A DNA stretch of 64,000 nt from Trichuris trichiura (lineage: Eukaryota > Nematoda > Enoplea > Trichinellida > Trichuridae). The translations under genes and the position numbers were made by a program. The notes beneath the pieces are model-generated. The model did no database searches. It was not told the origin of the DNA and worked only from the letters and a program-made list of their open reading frames with translations. Positions 1-12,370 of the stretch are shown here, piece after piece; positions within the stretch are counted from its first letter, which is position 1; each line of letters begins with the position of its first letter. Location of the stretch: positions 186,001 to 250,000 of the forward strand of contig JBAJFE010000011.1 in the NCBI GenBank assembly GCA_037903355.1, read 5' to 3'.

Positions 1-1290
1 CGCAGCTGTGCCTTACACAGTTCCATATTTTGACCCCGCACTTTTTGTTTGCTATATTTTTTGTCTTTGCGTCGAAGTGTTATTTACTGAAAAAACTCGT
101 TTGACAGAAGCGAGTTTGCTGCAATCTTTCTCAGAGCTTTCCGGACTCGTCTCATCCTGTCGTCAACGGACCGATAAAAAATCTGTTTGCCGAAATGAAG
201 AACAGATATTGCTGTTCCTGTAAGTATAAAATAAAAAGTTTTATTATGATAACTTTTTACTCTTTCAGGTTGACAATGTACAAGCACATCTTGTCATTAG
301 CATATGGTGTCCCCTTTACAACAATGAATTTTGTGCGACAATTATTCCGCATTCAAAGAAAAGCGACAAGGTATTTTAGGTGATCAATAGAGCAAAAGAA
401 ACTGTACAATTTCAAGAATTTAATCTTATCGTTTTAGTCTTTCGACATGCAGATAAAGACGGCGTTGGCGACTAATGCTGATAAGGTAATCCCTTTGCAG
501 GAAGTCAAATTTGCAAGATTAGAATTGCATTTTTAGGTTTTTAGAATTGCCAAATGGTTGTGTGGAACAATTTAAAAAGAGACAAAGTGGACGTCGTTCG
601 ACATTGTCGCGTCACTGCTGCATGTATGCATGTTACAGCATGAAGGGAATATCGTAGCAGTCGCATGTTGTTCATATGAAATTAATTAATTAATTTAGCG
701 TTTATAGTTCGACTTTGAAGAAATTTGGCCCTCTTCTTGAAAAGATAAGTACATTTTGTCCAATCGATTTTTTGTGACAAGAATTTCTTTTTCAGGAAAA
801 GCACTCGAATGGACAACTGCTGACTTGCTGACGACGGGACCTGGCCAGTCCTGAAAGCTCTGAAAAACAATGAAAAAAGAATTTGTTGATTTCGTGAATA
901 ACACTTCTACGCATACATTTTGTGTGATTGCGTGAATAAAATTTTCAACTGGCGCGTGTCTTTTCTGTCGCGGTTGCAGTCCAACATTTCATAAGGTTTA
1001 TGGTTCCGTGTTTAGGATCCACACCAACGGATGCAAGAAGACAATTCGAGGACGGAAAAGAAACGAGAAGAAACGAACAGGGACAACAAGAGGAGCAAGA
1101 AAAGAAAGAGAAAAATGGAAAAGTTCGGGATCAACGTGTAAGTATGCAGTAGGCAGGGCGAGGGTAGGCACTATAGGTTCCAGCATGCATACGGGGTTCA
1201 CATCCAATAGGGAATAGTGGGTTTAGATATTGGTTTCCGGAGGGGAGGGCGGGTGAGATACATTCTACTTGAGAATAAGGTGCATGGAAA
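1..1290. other. Unassigned sequence at window start
   Basis: AT-rich sequence with several short open frames of 60-70 codons and no recognisable protein. GT-AG-like signals occur (for example near 219-270), but no chain of exons keeps a frame. It could be the edge of a gene lying outside the window or intergenic DNA. I see no tRNA, rRNA or transposon ends here. Confidence 0.5.
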
Positions 1291-1299
1291 GGATAGCTG

Positions 1300-1342
1300 C
1301 CCCCCCGCCCCCCCCAAAAAAAAAAAAGGGGGGTGGCGGGGG
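1300..1342. repeat. C-run / A-run / G-run hairpin
   Basis: A block of C (1300-1315, one G inside) is followed by twelve A (1316-1327) and a G-rich block (1328-1342). The C and G blocks are nearly complementary, so a single strand could fold into a long GC hairpin with an A loop. The G side could also form a G-quadruplex. Confidence 0.8.
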
Positions 1343-1394
1343 TGAGGCGCTATCCGTTGAGATTAGTAAACAACGACAATATTGCATCATCTGC

Positions 1395-1605
1395 ATGTCA
1401 CATGTCACGCTTGTCATTTGTCACATGTGCCGCATGTCACATGTGACAGTCGCATGTCGTGTGTCGTCTGTCGCATGTCGTGTGTCGTCTGTCGCATGTC
1501 GTATGTCGTGAGTCGCATGTCGTGTGTCGTGAGTAGCATGTAGTATGTCGTGAGCAGCATGTCGAGTGCCGTCTGACGCATGTCGACTGCCGTGCGTCCC
1601 CAGTG
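1395..1605. repeat. Simple tandem array, 7-bp period
   Basis: The block repeats 7-mers of the family CATGTCG / TGTGTCG / TCTGTCG, which in the middle combine into a 21-bp higher-order unit. The 5' part uses CATGTCA variants. Because 7 is not a multiple of 3, all frames on the minus strand stay open with a repeating peptide; the 60-215 codon frames there are repeat artefacts. Confidence 0.85.
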
Positions 1606-2245
1606 TGAGAAGTAGGAACAGTGGACCTGGAAAGCGGACAATAGTCAATGGGCGCTGGACAGTGGACACTGAACTGAGTGCAAAGACCGCGGCGACGAGC
1701 CCCCCATGTAGAAAACAAGGTAGTGGGAATAAGTAGCGGGATGTGGTAGGAATTGCTGTCCTGTTCCGGTCTGTGTGCGCGAAAATGACCCTGGAGCTGA
1801 ACAGCGTAGGGTCTTGAAGGGTGACAGCTTCTTGACGGGAAAATAGGTAAGGCAGTAAGTGAGTATGCGCGGGAGAGGTTTGAGCTTGTGGTATCCATCA
1901 GTTTTCCCTTCTGAGCTCCCGCTGACCTTCCCATTTGTCGGGTAGGAGAGACAATAATAGTGGGTTTGAGATTGAGAATACTTGTGTTGTCGTATCGAAC
2001 TATTATACCGTTGTCGTATTTTCGTTTGCTCCCTTCCGAATTGATTTCCCTCAAAAGTTTCGCTTTTCCCTTTGTTCGAAAGTGCAATTTGTTACAAATA
2101 AAAAATTTGAATTGTTCTATAAAGGTGTGATCTCTCAGCCGGTTGCATATCCGGAAAAAGAGTAAAGGTTGACGGCAAAATGCACTTACAGCCGGAAAAA
2201 CCTTGAGCTCTTTACGTTTGATTGTAATGGAAATGAAATTTAATA

Positions 2246-3270
2246 GTCGCTTTCAGGTGAACAGCAACCGACATTTTGGAGACGTTGGCCTGTCTAGCAA
2301 TTGTTGTAGACAAGGTAAGTTGAATTTAAAAAATTTCATTTGCAGGTGAAGTGTTTGTTGCTCTCGCATACGCCAGAATAACTAAATGGATAGCGAAAAG
2401 AAGTCAAAAAGAAACGAATAGGTATGAACGATAAATTTGAAACGTTATTGTTTCAGTTTAGCATTATGAAACGAAAGAATGGTCACAACATGTTAAAAAG
2501 AAATTGCTTCCTCCTAAATGGATTTGGTAAGAAACGTTCATATTGTGTAGTAAGTGTATTTCAGGATTGGAAACAAATGCAAATGGAAAAATGAAGCTCT
2601 AAAAGAGGTAAGAAAGAAAAAGCTTTTCGTTTTGAGTAAACTAAAAGTAAACTTTCAGATAATGTTGCCGGAGGGAACTGAACTGAACATTTGTAAACAA
2701 TGAAAACAGGTCAAATTCGCTGTTCAAACAGAAAGGAAAAGTAATAGAGCCAAAGAGGTCTGTTAGTTTGCATCGAAGAAGCTACTCGGATGGAATGTAA
2801 ACAGGAAAATCAGGTCAAATCGTACATTGACCGGGCTAAAGTAAGCGTTTTGCCTTATCTTTGTTACATCAGAGGTCAGATAACGGCCGTTAGTAGCTGC
2901 TGCTGATTTGCATAATGTTAGGTCGTCTTGAAACTGTGACTAATAATATCATATGGAGAATGGTATATCATTGGTATAATCATGATTGTCATAGTCCTTC
3001 TACATTGGTAAGTATATAAGTTAATTAGTTCTGTCATGGTGAATAAAAGTTGACAAACTGACGTTTTAGAGTAAGCGAAAGGAAATTGGTGATGGCAAAG
3101 GAAGCGATGAGTAAAAAGCTGATAAAATCTGGCAGGAATTCATGGTGTTAGAATTCACCACAATGGACACAAAGAAATGAATCAGTTGACGATGATTTGG
3201 TAAGTACCATTTGAAAAAGACCGATCGTTAGCTGAGACAAGTTTGGCATTTCTACTGGTCACATATATTG
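2246..3270 (+). other. Chain of short GT-AG intron-like spacers; possible decayed or noncoding gene
   Basis: Several strong donor/acceptor pairs lie very close together. Examples are an exon-like block ending near 2311 followed by gtaagt and an acceptor ending near 2345, then donors near 2421, 2526 and 2609, each followed 35-55 bp later by a TTTCAG-type acceptor. Joining the first two blocks keeps a frame (start GEVFVALAYAR). Later joins need an alternative acceptor, and the frame then stops near 2610 while the splice signals continue to about 3,210. This could be a spliced noncoding RNA, a pseudogene, or a fast-evolving small gene. I recognise no protein family. Confidence 0.35.
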
Positions 3271-3274
3271 TGTG

Positions 3275-5015
3275 TGATAAAGACATAGTCTGCGGTAAGC
3301 TGTCTTTTAAATTGTTACAAAAAAATTGCTTTTGTTGCACGGATAGATAATGAATTATTTTTAGGCTAAAACAACATTGCGGTTGTTGTAGTGTATTTCA
3401 TTGTGATACTATTGCATTCTATGTTTTGCATGCTGAATTGGATAATGAAATAAAGAATTTTTGGGAGGTCCTTCGGGTGAAATGCCAAAGTAAAACTGAC
3501 CCAAAGCAGTGTGTATTGTTCTCGATGTCTTGGCAAAGTTTTGTCCCGTTTTGAACTAATAACCGCCCATCCATACGTTGGTAGGGCATCCAGTTTCAGC
3601 CGAAAGTCAGAACCTACAAGAAGAACTACACGACATTCTGTTCCATTGGTAAGAATTGATGTTTGCATGCCGGGAGTGTTAATAACATTGAATTCTCACA
3701 CATGTATTAATTGCATGACAGTGATCTCATATATCTATTTGTGTGACATCCTCATGTATTACATCATGGCATGATATAGGTTTGAATGTGTCGCGTTGTG
3801 CTCGTATATAATTTCAAATGTATGGGATAGTATTGTTCTCTCGTTTGACCGTTGGATTCTGGTTATGGGCTTGTAGGTTTTCATTAGAGAAGGTACGGTG
3901 TAAATGTTGCGAAGTTTACGATGGGTAAAATTGTCTGCAATGGTTAACAAATGGTGTTATATGTTCACAAAGACACAATCCACAAATCGTTTGTCACGGA
4001 CGCGATTACAAGGAAAGCAAAGTCGGAAAATGACCGCTCATTTGGCGCAATCAGAGCAAAGGTTATGACAAAAAATATGTTAGCTGTATGCAAACTCGGT
4101 TGGCCAATTGTGAGCAGCAGAAATTATTTTGAGAAAGGATAAAAAGTGCAAGGTGTGTCGAAAGAAGCAAATGGAAAGGTCACGAATTGAAAAGTTAAAA
4201 AACAATTCAATGTTAATTGAAGAGCTCAAGCAAGATAACGCAATGCTAGCGGATGAAAGCAGCAGGGACAAGCATAAGAATGGAAGGACTACTGTCACAA
4301 AGACAACAAGAAAGTCTCAAGATCAACGACAAGCGCGACAGGACAACATGCGACGGACTTGAAATGTACAGAGCAGTTGAAAATAAAAGAAAGTTTAAAA
4401 CCACAAGACATCCACACCAATTTTGGCAACTTCTGCCATCCTCGCACTGACCTATGGACCTTCATGAAACATATTCTGCTCTGAAATGAGGATAATATAC
4501 CGTACCTTCTCTGATGGAAATGGACCGCATGTTGCCTATTCTTAAAAGGTACAACACCTGACATTAGGAGTTGTACCACTTGCTTGTAACCCGTGGAGCC
4601 ATACCGTTCCTCTGGTACCTATATACCTGCATCCGAAGTATGAATGTCGCTCCCATGGGTCTAAAATATCTAATGGAGTCCTATAACGTACAGCGGTCTA
4701 GTAGTGGGCATGACTCCTAGACGTATGATTGGAATTGAAGCATACATGTTAGATTGGCATGGAGTGTATAACCCCTGTGCTGATGGCTGTTCTGGCACTG
4801 GCATGTTGCCTTCACGTAGAGGGTATATCTCCTACGAGCGTAAATATTCTTGCATGAAAGGACCATGGTGAGAGTATGATAATCCAGCGAGAAAATTGTC
4901 ATCGCTAACATAGTCATTGCATGAAAAGGAGTCGCTGTGCAAGTCCATAAAATCATATCATGAGGATGTCACACAAATAGTAGCATCCAACACATTGCAT
5001 GCTGGAGATCACTGA
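3275..5015. other. Unassigned region
   Basis: No convincing exon. A lysine- and glutamate-rich open frame at 4129-4362 is short and has no family signature. The 4.7-5.0 kb part has scattered GCATG-containing fragments that look like diverged lead-in copies of the neighbouring 41-bp repeat. Confidence 0.4.
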
Positions 5016-5019
5016 AAAA

Positions 5020-5660
5020 TGCATGTCGAAGTCATTGCATCAAGGGGTACTCTCGAACCGCTTGTCAAAGTCATCGCATGCGAGAGTACCCCTGTAGATC
5101 ATGTCAAAATCATCGCATGCGGAGGGTAATCTCAAAATTGCATGTGAGAACCACAGCATGAGGGGATATCCTCAAAACTGCATGTCAAAATCATCGCATG
5201 TAGAGGGTACCCTCAAAATTGCATGTCAAAATCACCGCATGCGGAGGGTACCCTCAAAATTGCATGTCAAAATAATCGCATGCGGAGGGTACCCTCAAAA
5301 TTGCATGTCAAAATAATCGCATGCGGAGGGTACCCTCAAAATTGCATGTCAAAGTCATCGCATGCGGAGGGTACCCTCAAAATTGCATGTCAACATCACC
5401 GCATGCGGAGGGTACCCTCAAAATTGCATGTCAAAATCACCGCATGCGGAGGGTACCCTCAAAATTGCATGTCAAAATCATCGCATGGGGGAAATACTCT
5501 AATCTGCATGTCAAAATCACTGCATGAGGGGAGTACCCCCAAAAGTGCATGTCAAAATCAGTGCACGAGGGGGTACTCCCAAAATTTGCATGTCAGAATG
5601 ATCGCACGAGGGGGTATGACTCATCCATCCATCTCAGAAATAACCGCATGAGAGGTTGTC
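5020..5660. repeat. 41-bp tandem minisatellite
   Basis: About 15 head-to-tail copies of a 41-bp unit beginning GCATGTCAAAATCA. Central copies (about 5180-5480) are nearly identical and the ends are more diverged. Each good unit holds two palindromes, GCATGC and GAGGGTACCCTC. As 41 is not divisible by 3, the three frames rotate through the same sequence, producing the false 142-codon open frame at 5223-5651. Confidence 0.93.
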
Positions 5661-6215
5661 ACTCGCAATGTCACTCGAAACGTGGTAATGGGGAAGGAAC
5701 CACGTGATCAAAAAAATCACACCAGGGGGAAGAAGGTTGCTCAAAAAAACCACTAAGTAAACAAAGACTTAAAAAACGCGCCGGATGCCGGCATAATACA
5801 CTCGAATACAGGAGCGGATTCCCGATCCGTGCTAATACCAGGAATCGGATCCACCAATCGGACCGAAAGAACCTGGCCGAAGACAACCCCCCTCCCAGAA
5901 AATGAACCAGGAGAGAGAGAGAGAGAGAGAGACTGAGAATGAAAGACTGAGTGAAAAGAACTGAACATGATGAGAGAAACAGCTCATCAGCTCAGAGGAG
6001 AGAAGATATGAGACGAGATGAGAGAATGATGATCACGAGACGCGATCAGCTGAGAGCGCGATCCATAAGATGATTCCAGACCATGTCTTCGAACAGGAGA
6101 CGATGCTGAAGAGCGAAGTATGACAAAAAATTCGCGATGTGAAAAAATCACATCAGAAAACAGAGAGATTCATACCCAAAACCAGGATATGATCTGCTCC
6201 GTCAGAGATGATGAA
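5661..6215. other. Unassigned spacer with GA microsatellite
   Basis: Contains a (GA)n tract at about 5911-5932 followed by degenerate GATGAGA-rich sequence. No gene or transposon ends seen. Confidence 0.5.
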
Positions 6216-6416
6216 GGAATGAAATGAGTTGCTGGGAAAAATCTCAGCAATGATGTGGTGAAGTTGAACTCTTCCGTTCAAGACCAGTCCATTTCTTGTC
6301 CACAGAATTTTCTTCGTCTTTGGAATGAAATGAGTTGCTGAGAAAAATCTCAGCGATGATATGTGTTGAAGTTGAAGACCAGTCCATTTCTTGTCCACAG
6401 AAGTGTCTTCGCCTTT
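6216..6416. repeat. Tandem duplication of about 100 bp
   Basis: Two adjacent copies, 6216-6321 and 6322-6416, both starting GGAATGAAATGAGTTGCTG and both containing GACCAGTCCATTTCTTGTCC. The copies differ by several substitutions and a deletion of about 11 bp in the second. Confidence 0.85.
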
Positions 6417-6743
6417 GAAATGCCTTTACGAAACAGACGGACATCGGTCGACTCTAAAAAATTTATTGCCAGTTGACGTCAGCAGAAGACAGACAATACC
6501 AAACGAGCGAGTCTTCTCTGCCACAGGTATGACAATATTTGGTCGTTTGACATTTTGACGGATTGATCAGACGGACAAATAGCGACGCAAAATATCGTGT
6601 TTCTTCAGCTGTTTTCTTTTTTCGACCTAAAATAATGCAAAAATCAACATAAGCAAAAAATGACAAATTTCTTACTTTAAAAAATAGTTTCGAGCGTCTT
6701 TTCAAAAAATAGTGCAATTGAACCGTCAAGCGTCTTTGACTCG

Positions 6744-7009
6744 CCCTCCGTTTTGAAATGGTTGTCCAGTTTTGACCGGTCGTCCTTTCCTTTTTTCGTC
6801 CTCGTTTTTGGTCAACTTAGACGATTGGCTGTCCGGAAAATTTTTTCTGCTTGATCCTCTTCACGAATTTTGAATGGCCCTCTCGGTTTGAAATTGTCGT
6901 CCCGTTTTGAGCTGACGTCCTTTCCTTTTTTTCGTCCTCTTTTTTGGTCGAGTTTACGATCCGCTGTTTGGACAATTTTCTCTGCTCTCTTTTCACGAAT
7001 TTCGAATGG
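6744..7009. repeat. Tandem duplication of about 133 bp
   Basis: Copy A (6744-6877) and copy B (6878-7009) share blocks such as CGTCCTTTCC and TCACGAATTT in the same order and end in GAATGG. They are diverged by many substitutions. No coding capacity recognised. Confidence 0.8.
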
Positions 7010-9440
7010 TCATTTCCTTTTAATTAGCCGTCAGCGAGATTCTAAAAGTTGAAAAAATGAAAGGTGCTTAAGACTAAAAGACTCACCATCTTTCATTCCA
7101 ACATTGAACTGGTTTGTCCATCATCTTTTGAAGAATTCTTCATTTCTGTCGATCATCTCCATATGGCACCGTCATTCCGTCGTCCTGTCCAGCGATTCGT
7201 CTTTTCCAAATGGATCCTCCAACCGGCAGCATTTACCACTGGAATGAACGAGCAGCGATCAGCAGTAGTCGCATAGGAGCAACTGCTCTGCAAGTCGGAA
7301 CGAGCGAACACTGATTTTGAGCGTCTAGGTCTCGGCCACAATACTTTAGTGGTATGCAAATCACTGATTGACCTGATAAAAGGTCGTTTCAATAACCCAC
7401 TTACTATTGACACATTGCTTGTAAGTATAGAATTTTATCGTTTCAGCGTATAAGAGGTTAAGCTACATCTTACAAGTGCAAACATTAGCACTGACTACTA
7501 TACGATTAAAGCAAACAAATGCTCCAACAATTTCTTCCCTCTGGCTGATATAATGAACTGATAACCTATTTCGTTGACCTTGAAGAACGATCGTATTTAC
7601 TCAGTTAGAATGATATTTACTCTGACTGTATAAACATTGGGAGCAAAGAACGTTTTGAAATATGATTATCCCTTTAAAAAGATATGATTTTGACGAATTC
7701 CTAAATGCTTAGTCTGATAACGTTCACTTAAAAGTTGTCTAGTTTCTTCAGTAAGCGATAGGAAAAGGAAAAGAAGAATAAGTTTATCCAGAAAAAGAAA
7801 AAATAATACTCTTTTCCGTCAATTAGAATCTACAGTATTTCAAATTTACTCTAAAAAATGTTGGTTGAACAGAGACTGACTGCTGTGCATACAGCATTTT
7901 ACAACCTTAAAATCCATGGCAACTGATAAAAGAACTAAAAGAGGCTTTGTTCTTAAAACAAATTTACTTTTTGATGTTCCGTCTTTAATGGGGAACTAAA
8001 TTACTGGTTTTCACGGGTGTATCCGTTTTCATATTGGGTATACGGCACTCATTATCCTTAGGAATTTGAATGACAAAGTTCCGGTAGATTTCGTGAACGG
8101 TCGGTTTCATGGGCAAATATCAATCGTCATCGAAAAAGAAAAACAAATTTAGGCTGGTTTTTCCGTACAAACTACATTACACATGAAACACTTCCAAATA
8201 ACTCCATTATTGTACAATACAAAAAGATACGACGTATTGTTTTCTCATCTTTTCTTACCAAGTAGAGCTTTCAGGGCGGATTGTTGCTTGCCATCAACGC
8301 TGATTCAAAGGACCTTCGACAGAGTGCGATGAACCTTAAATCTCAACTTAATAAGAAAATATTAGTAACAATAATTACATGTCTAAATATAGGTTGTGCC
8401 TTTACATAAACGTTATGTTCACAATAAAATAGAATCACGATTTAAGAGTTTTTATCGTAAAGGATTTATATTCACAGCTATCCATTGTAGGTGGGAATTA
8501 ACTGGAGAAAGTTTGTTGAAATGTCAATTATTTTCCAGTTTCCGATTTGGCCATCGTTTAAATTCTGTTTGAACCCGTTGAAGTTTGTATGTAGTGTGGT
8601 ATGCTCTATGTTGGCACAAAATTGTCTTCGATAATCTTTTCTTCCTTCTTTTCTACCTTTTTCTTCCCTCACGAACTTTTCTCTTTTCTTTCTTGGCTTT
8701 TGTTCCTTCTTTCTCTTCCTCTTCGTTCGCATTTTCTACCTTATTCCTTTCTTTCTTGTTTAATACTTTTTCGTCGTTTCATTTGTTCTATTCTTCTTTC
8801 TTATCTTTCTCGTGGTGTCTTCTGGGCTTCCTTTCCGTCTTTTACATAACCCTGGTTTCTACGACTTTCTTCTTCCATCGCTTTAACTGTTTGCTTCTAT
8901 ACCCCTACCTTTTATACCGCGCCAAGCTCAACCAGTTTAAAGAGAGCTTAAACGATGATCACTTTTGAAACTGGAAAACAATTCGCAATATCCACACTTC
9001 TGAAAACAATTTCTTTAAATCTAAATGTGCAACAAATCTATCATTCTCTTCTATAATTAATCCACGTCATACCGTTTACATGCGTTACTTTGCACGTTAA
9101 AGTGCAAATACATAACATTATCCCGACGACGACAATATAGCCTTTCAAGTCAGACTGACTCGCCTTCGTTTCACGCAAATCTCACATTCAGCTGCAGTCA
9201 ACATACGCTTTTTCTAGTTAAGCTAAACACACCTTTTCTTCCAAATGAAACAAATTTACGCACAGTTAAAATATGACGTCTCAGTTTGACGTGCCTTCTT
9301 TTGACGCAAAAGTGAAAAACGTCACGTGTCTGTTTGGCGCACCTTTTTCTGACAAGAAACGGTTTCACGCGGCCTCTGGAAGACCCCTCGTAAACAAATA
9401 ACTTGTCCACGTGCTCCGGAGGCCTCATCGGTATTTTTGA
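7010..9440. other. Unassigned region
   Basis: AT-rich DNA without a recognisable gene. A pyrimidine-rich stretch at about 8630-8880 gives Phe/Leu/Ser-rich open frames (8585-8968) that reflect composition rather than a protein family. The 9.2-9.4 kb part repeats TTTGACG words that recur at 12.4-12.8 kb. Confidence 0.45.
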
Positions 9441-9449
9441 AATTAGTGG

Positions 9450-12370
9450 TACCTGCTTTTCCTTTACCTACTATAGCATGTATCCAAAAACTAGCATTTT
9501 ATCACATTTCCAGCTGTCCGTTGCTCGTACGAGCACTGAGAAATCGGAATGGCACTAAACGTAAGTATAGGGGCACTATATCAGCTAGTTAAAAGTTCCC
9601 GCATGCGCCCCTCAGAATAGACAAGTGCAGCTACATTGGAACACCACAATCAAGACAATCTGCAAATTCCAAAGCTCCATAGCGGGCCAGCACAGCCATC
9701 TGCATTAAGGAATACGATTGTACCCGCAACTTTCCATTTCGTTAAGGATGAAACGATGGCACAAAAAACTGCTTCCTCGTCGCTCGGCCTTTCCTTACCT
9801 TTTTCACAGAAGCGTTTTAGAGCGTCTCGAAAATAAAACCGTTCCCCTGCGAGAGTTACACGGCTAGTGACTATTTTTGAAAGCACTACTCCCTTCTTAT
9901 CGGTAACCTACAGTACGAAGAATGTAAAAACAAAATTTTTTCATATCTCCAGCATCCCGTAGCTCAAACGATCTCGGAAAAATCCGAACTATGCTCTCTA
10001 TAAGTATGGGACTATGATATCCGCTACTTCAACTACTCTGTCCGTGCGCGCCCAGGCTACACAAGAGCAGTTTTGGTCGAACACCGCCACAACCAAAACC
10101 TATAGCTTTCAGAAGCCAGAATAATGCAGGAATACTTTTATGCGGGCTGCGTTAGGTATGCATTCAAATGAAGTCATCGCGCAGAAAAACGGGCTCATTA
10201 TAGTTCTGCGTTTCCGTTCCCATAACAGAGAACTGGTACTACGCTACTGAAGCGCTATCACACACAAAAAACTAGTCGGGCGCGCAGAGGAAGGCTTATG
10301 AGTACTTTTGAAAAATATTTTACCTGCTTTTCGTTCACCTACTGTATGAAGAACGTATAATTTCTCTTATTTCTAGCCTCCTGTGGCTCGAAAAATCTGA
10401 ATGCTGCTCTGCATCAGTATAGGAACATAATACTCGCTACGTAAAGTTCTTCGTCCATGCGCGACAAGTGTATAGAAGAGCGCCTTTTGTCGATCACCGC
10501 GACAAACGAAACTTACAGCTTCCAAAGTCTCTATCCGGCCCAGAGCATCTATCTAACAGCAAGGACGATGCACCGAACACGTTTTTGAACACTCCTTTCG
10601 ATTTCGTTTCAAATAAGCCATCGCGCAGAAGAACAGGCTCCCTATCGGTCCGCGTATCAAATCTCACTCCGCAAGAAAACTACAGCGCTACTACAGCCCT
10701 ATCGCTCACAAAAAACTTTTCCGGCGCGCATGCGACGGCTAATTAGCATGTTGAAAATACTGGTACCTGCTTTTCGTTCATCAACTGTACTCCACATGCA
10801 AAAAGAGAAGTTTCTCATATTTCCGGTTTTCCGTTGCACAGACGAGCTCCGAAAAACAAGAATATGGCTCTGCGTAGGTATACAAGCATAATATTCGGCA
10901 GTAAAACTGCTTCATTAACGTGCCCACAGGGCATAGAAGAACGACTTCAGTCAAACACCGTCATCAGGAGGTCTAACAGCTTCTAAAGTTCGTACGCGAC
11001 TCAACATAGCTGTATAAAAGCTAGTACGGTGCAGGATTTGGTTTCTGCCGCCACTTTCCATTTCTGCTCGGATGATGGGATCACGAGCAAAAACAGGATG
11101 AGTTCCGGTGTTCGGTGCTCCTGCTCCTACCCCGGAGGAGCATCGCAACGGTTCTACGGTTCTTTCACGGACGAAGGAGGGATCCAGCGCGCAGCGGACA
11201 GCCTGCGAGTATTGTTGAAAATATCGGTACCTGCGTTTCGTTCACCTACTGTACGAAGAATGCAAAAAAAGAACTATCTCTTATTTTCGGCCGCGGATTG
11301 TCCAAACGAGCGACGAAAAATCTCAACATTGCTCTCCATAAGTATAGCGGTGTAATATTCGCTAGCTGAAGTATTTCCTCCATGCGCGCTGAATGTATAG
11401 AAGAGCGGCTTCCGTCGAACACAGCCAGGAGAACAAACAAAACTTATACCTTCCAAAGTTCTTACGCTACCCAACGTAGCTATTAAAAAAAGGAATGATG
11501 CAGGAATACTTTTCTGTCCGGTGCTCTCTGTTTGGTTTCAAATGAAACCATCGCGCAGAAAAACAGCCTCGTTACCGGCCGGCACTTCCGTTCCCATTCC
11601 GCAGGATCATTACAGGTCCGCTGTAGCCGTCTCGCCGACAAAAGATTTCTCCAACGCGCAGGGGGCGGCCTGTGAGTATTTTTGAAACTACCGCTACCTG
11701 CTTTTCGTTCAGCTACTGTACGAAAAATGTAAAAAGAGAAGTTTTTCATATTTTCGGCTTTCCGTTCCTTGCTCGACCTCTGAAAACTAGGAATTTGGCT
11801 CTGCATAGCTATAGGCGCATACTATTCTCCAGTTAAACGACGTCTGCTAGGTGCCTCCAGGCTTTAGAAGAGCAACTTTAGACGATCACGGCTATCAACA
11901 TATATAATGGCGTCGAGGACTCGTACGGGAACCAACACAGCTGTCTAAAACTAGAACATTGTAGGATTATGCTTCTGGCGCTACTTTCCATATCGCATCG
12001 AAAGGGAAAGCGATCGCTCTGAAAAGCAGGCCGTTCTCGCTGGGCCTTTCGTTTCCCATTCAGGAGAAACATTTTAGCTATCCTGTAGCCGTCTCGGAGA
12101 TAAAGCACTTCTCCGCGCGCGTCGGACGGCTGGCGATTATTTTTGAAAATAACTCTACCTGCTTTTCCTTCAATTACTGTATGAAGAACAAAAAAGATAA
12201 TTTTTTCATATTTCCAGCCTCCCATTGCTCAAACAATCCACGAAAAATCCGAATCTTGCTCTCCATAAGCACAGGAACATAATACTCGCTAAGTAAACTA
12301 CTTCGTCCCTGCGCGCCCAAGGCTTACAAGAACGGTTTTCGCAGAACAGCGCCACAAACCAAACCTATAA
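9450..12370. repeat. Degenerate tandem array, units of about 450 bp
   Basis: A landmark resembling CCTGCTTTTCGTTCACCTAC followed by TGTACGAAGAATG recurs near 9452, 9890, 10322, 10765, 11228, 11695 and 12157, a spacing of 430-470 bp. A second landmark, GCGCAGAAAAACAG, follows it at a constant offset near 9758, 10187, 10622, 11087, 11553 and 12018. The copies are strongly diverged. Open frames inside (for example 11029-11355 and 11878-12225) are not conserved between copies, so I treat them as noncoding. Confidence 0.82.

Noticed and set aside
1437..2087. 216-codon minus-strand open frame
   Set aside because: Its C-terminal third lies in the 7-bp array and the rest has no family signature or supporting splice signals.
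5223..5651. 142-codon open frame over the minisatellite
   Set aside because: The 41-bp period rotates the frame and any frame stays open; the peptide is a repeat artefact.
5020..5660. CRISPR-like array
   Set aside because: Units are contiguous with no unique spacers, and the genome is eukaryotic.
11878..12225. Open frames of 107-115 codons in the 450-bp array
   Set aside because: They are not kept at the same place and frame in the other copies.
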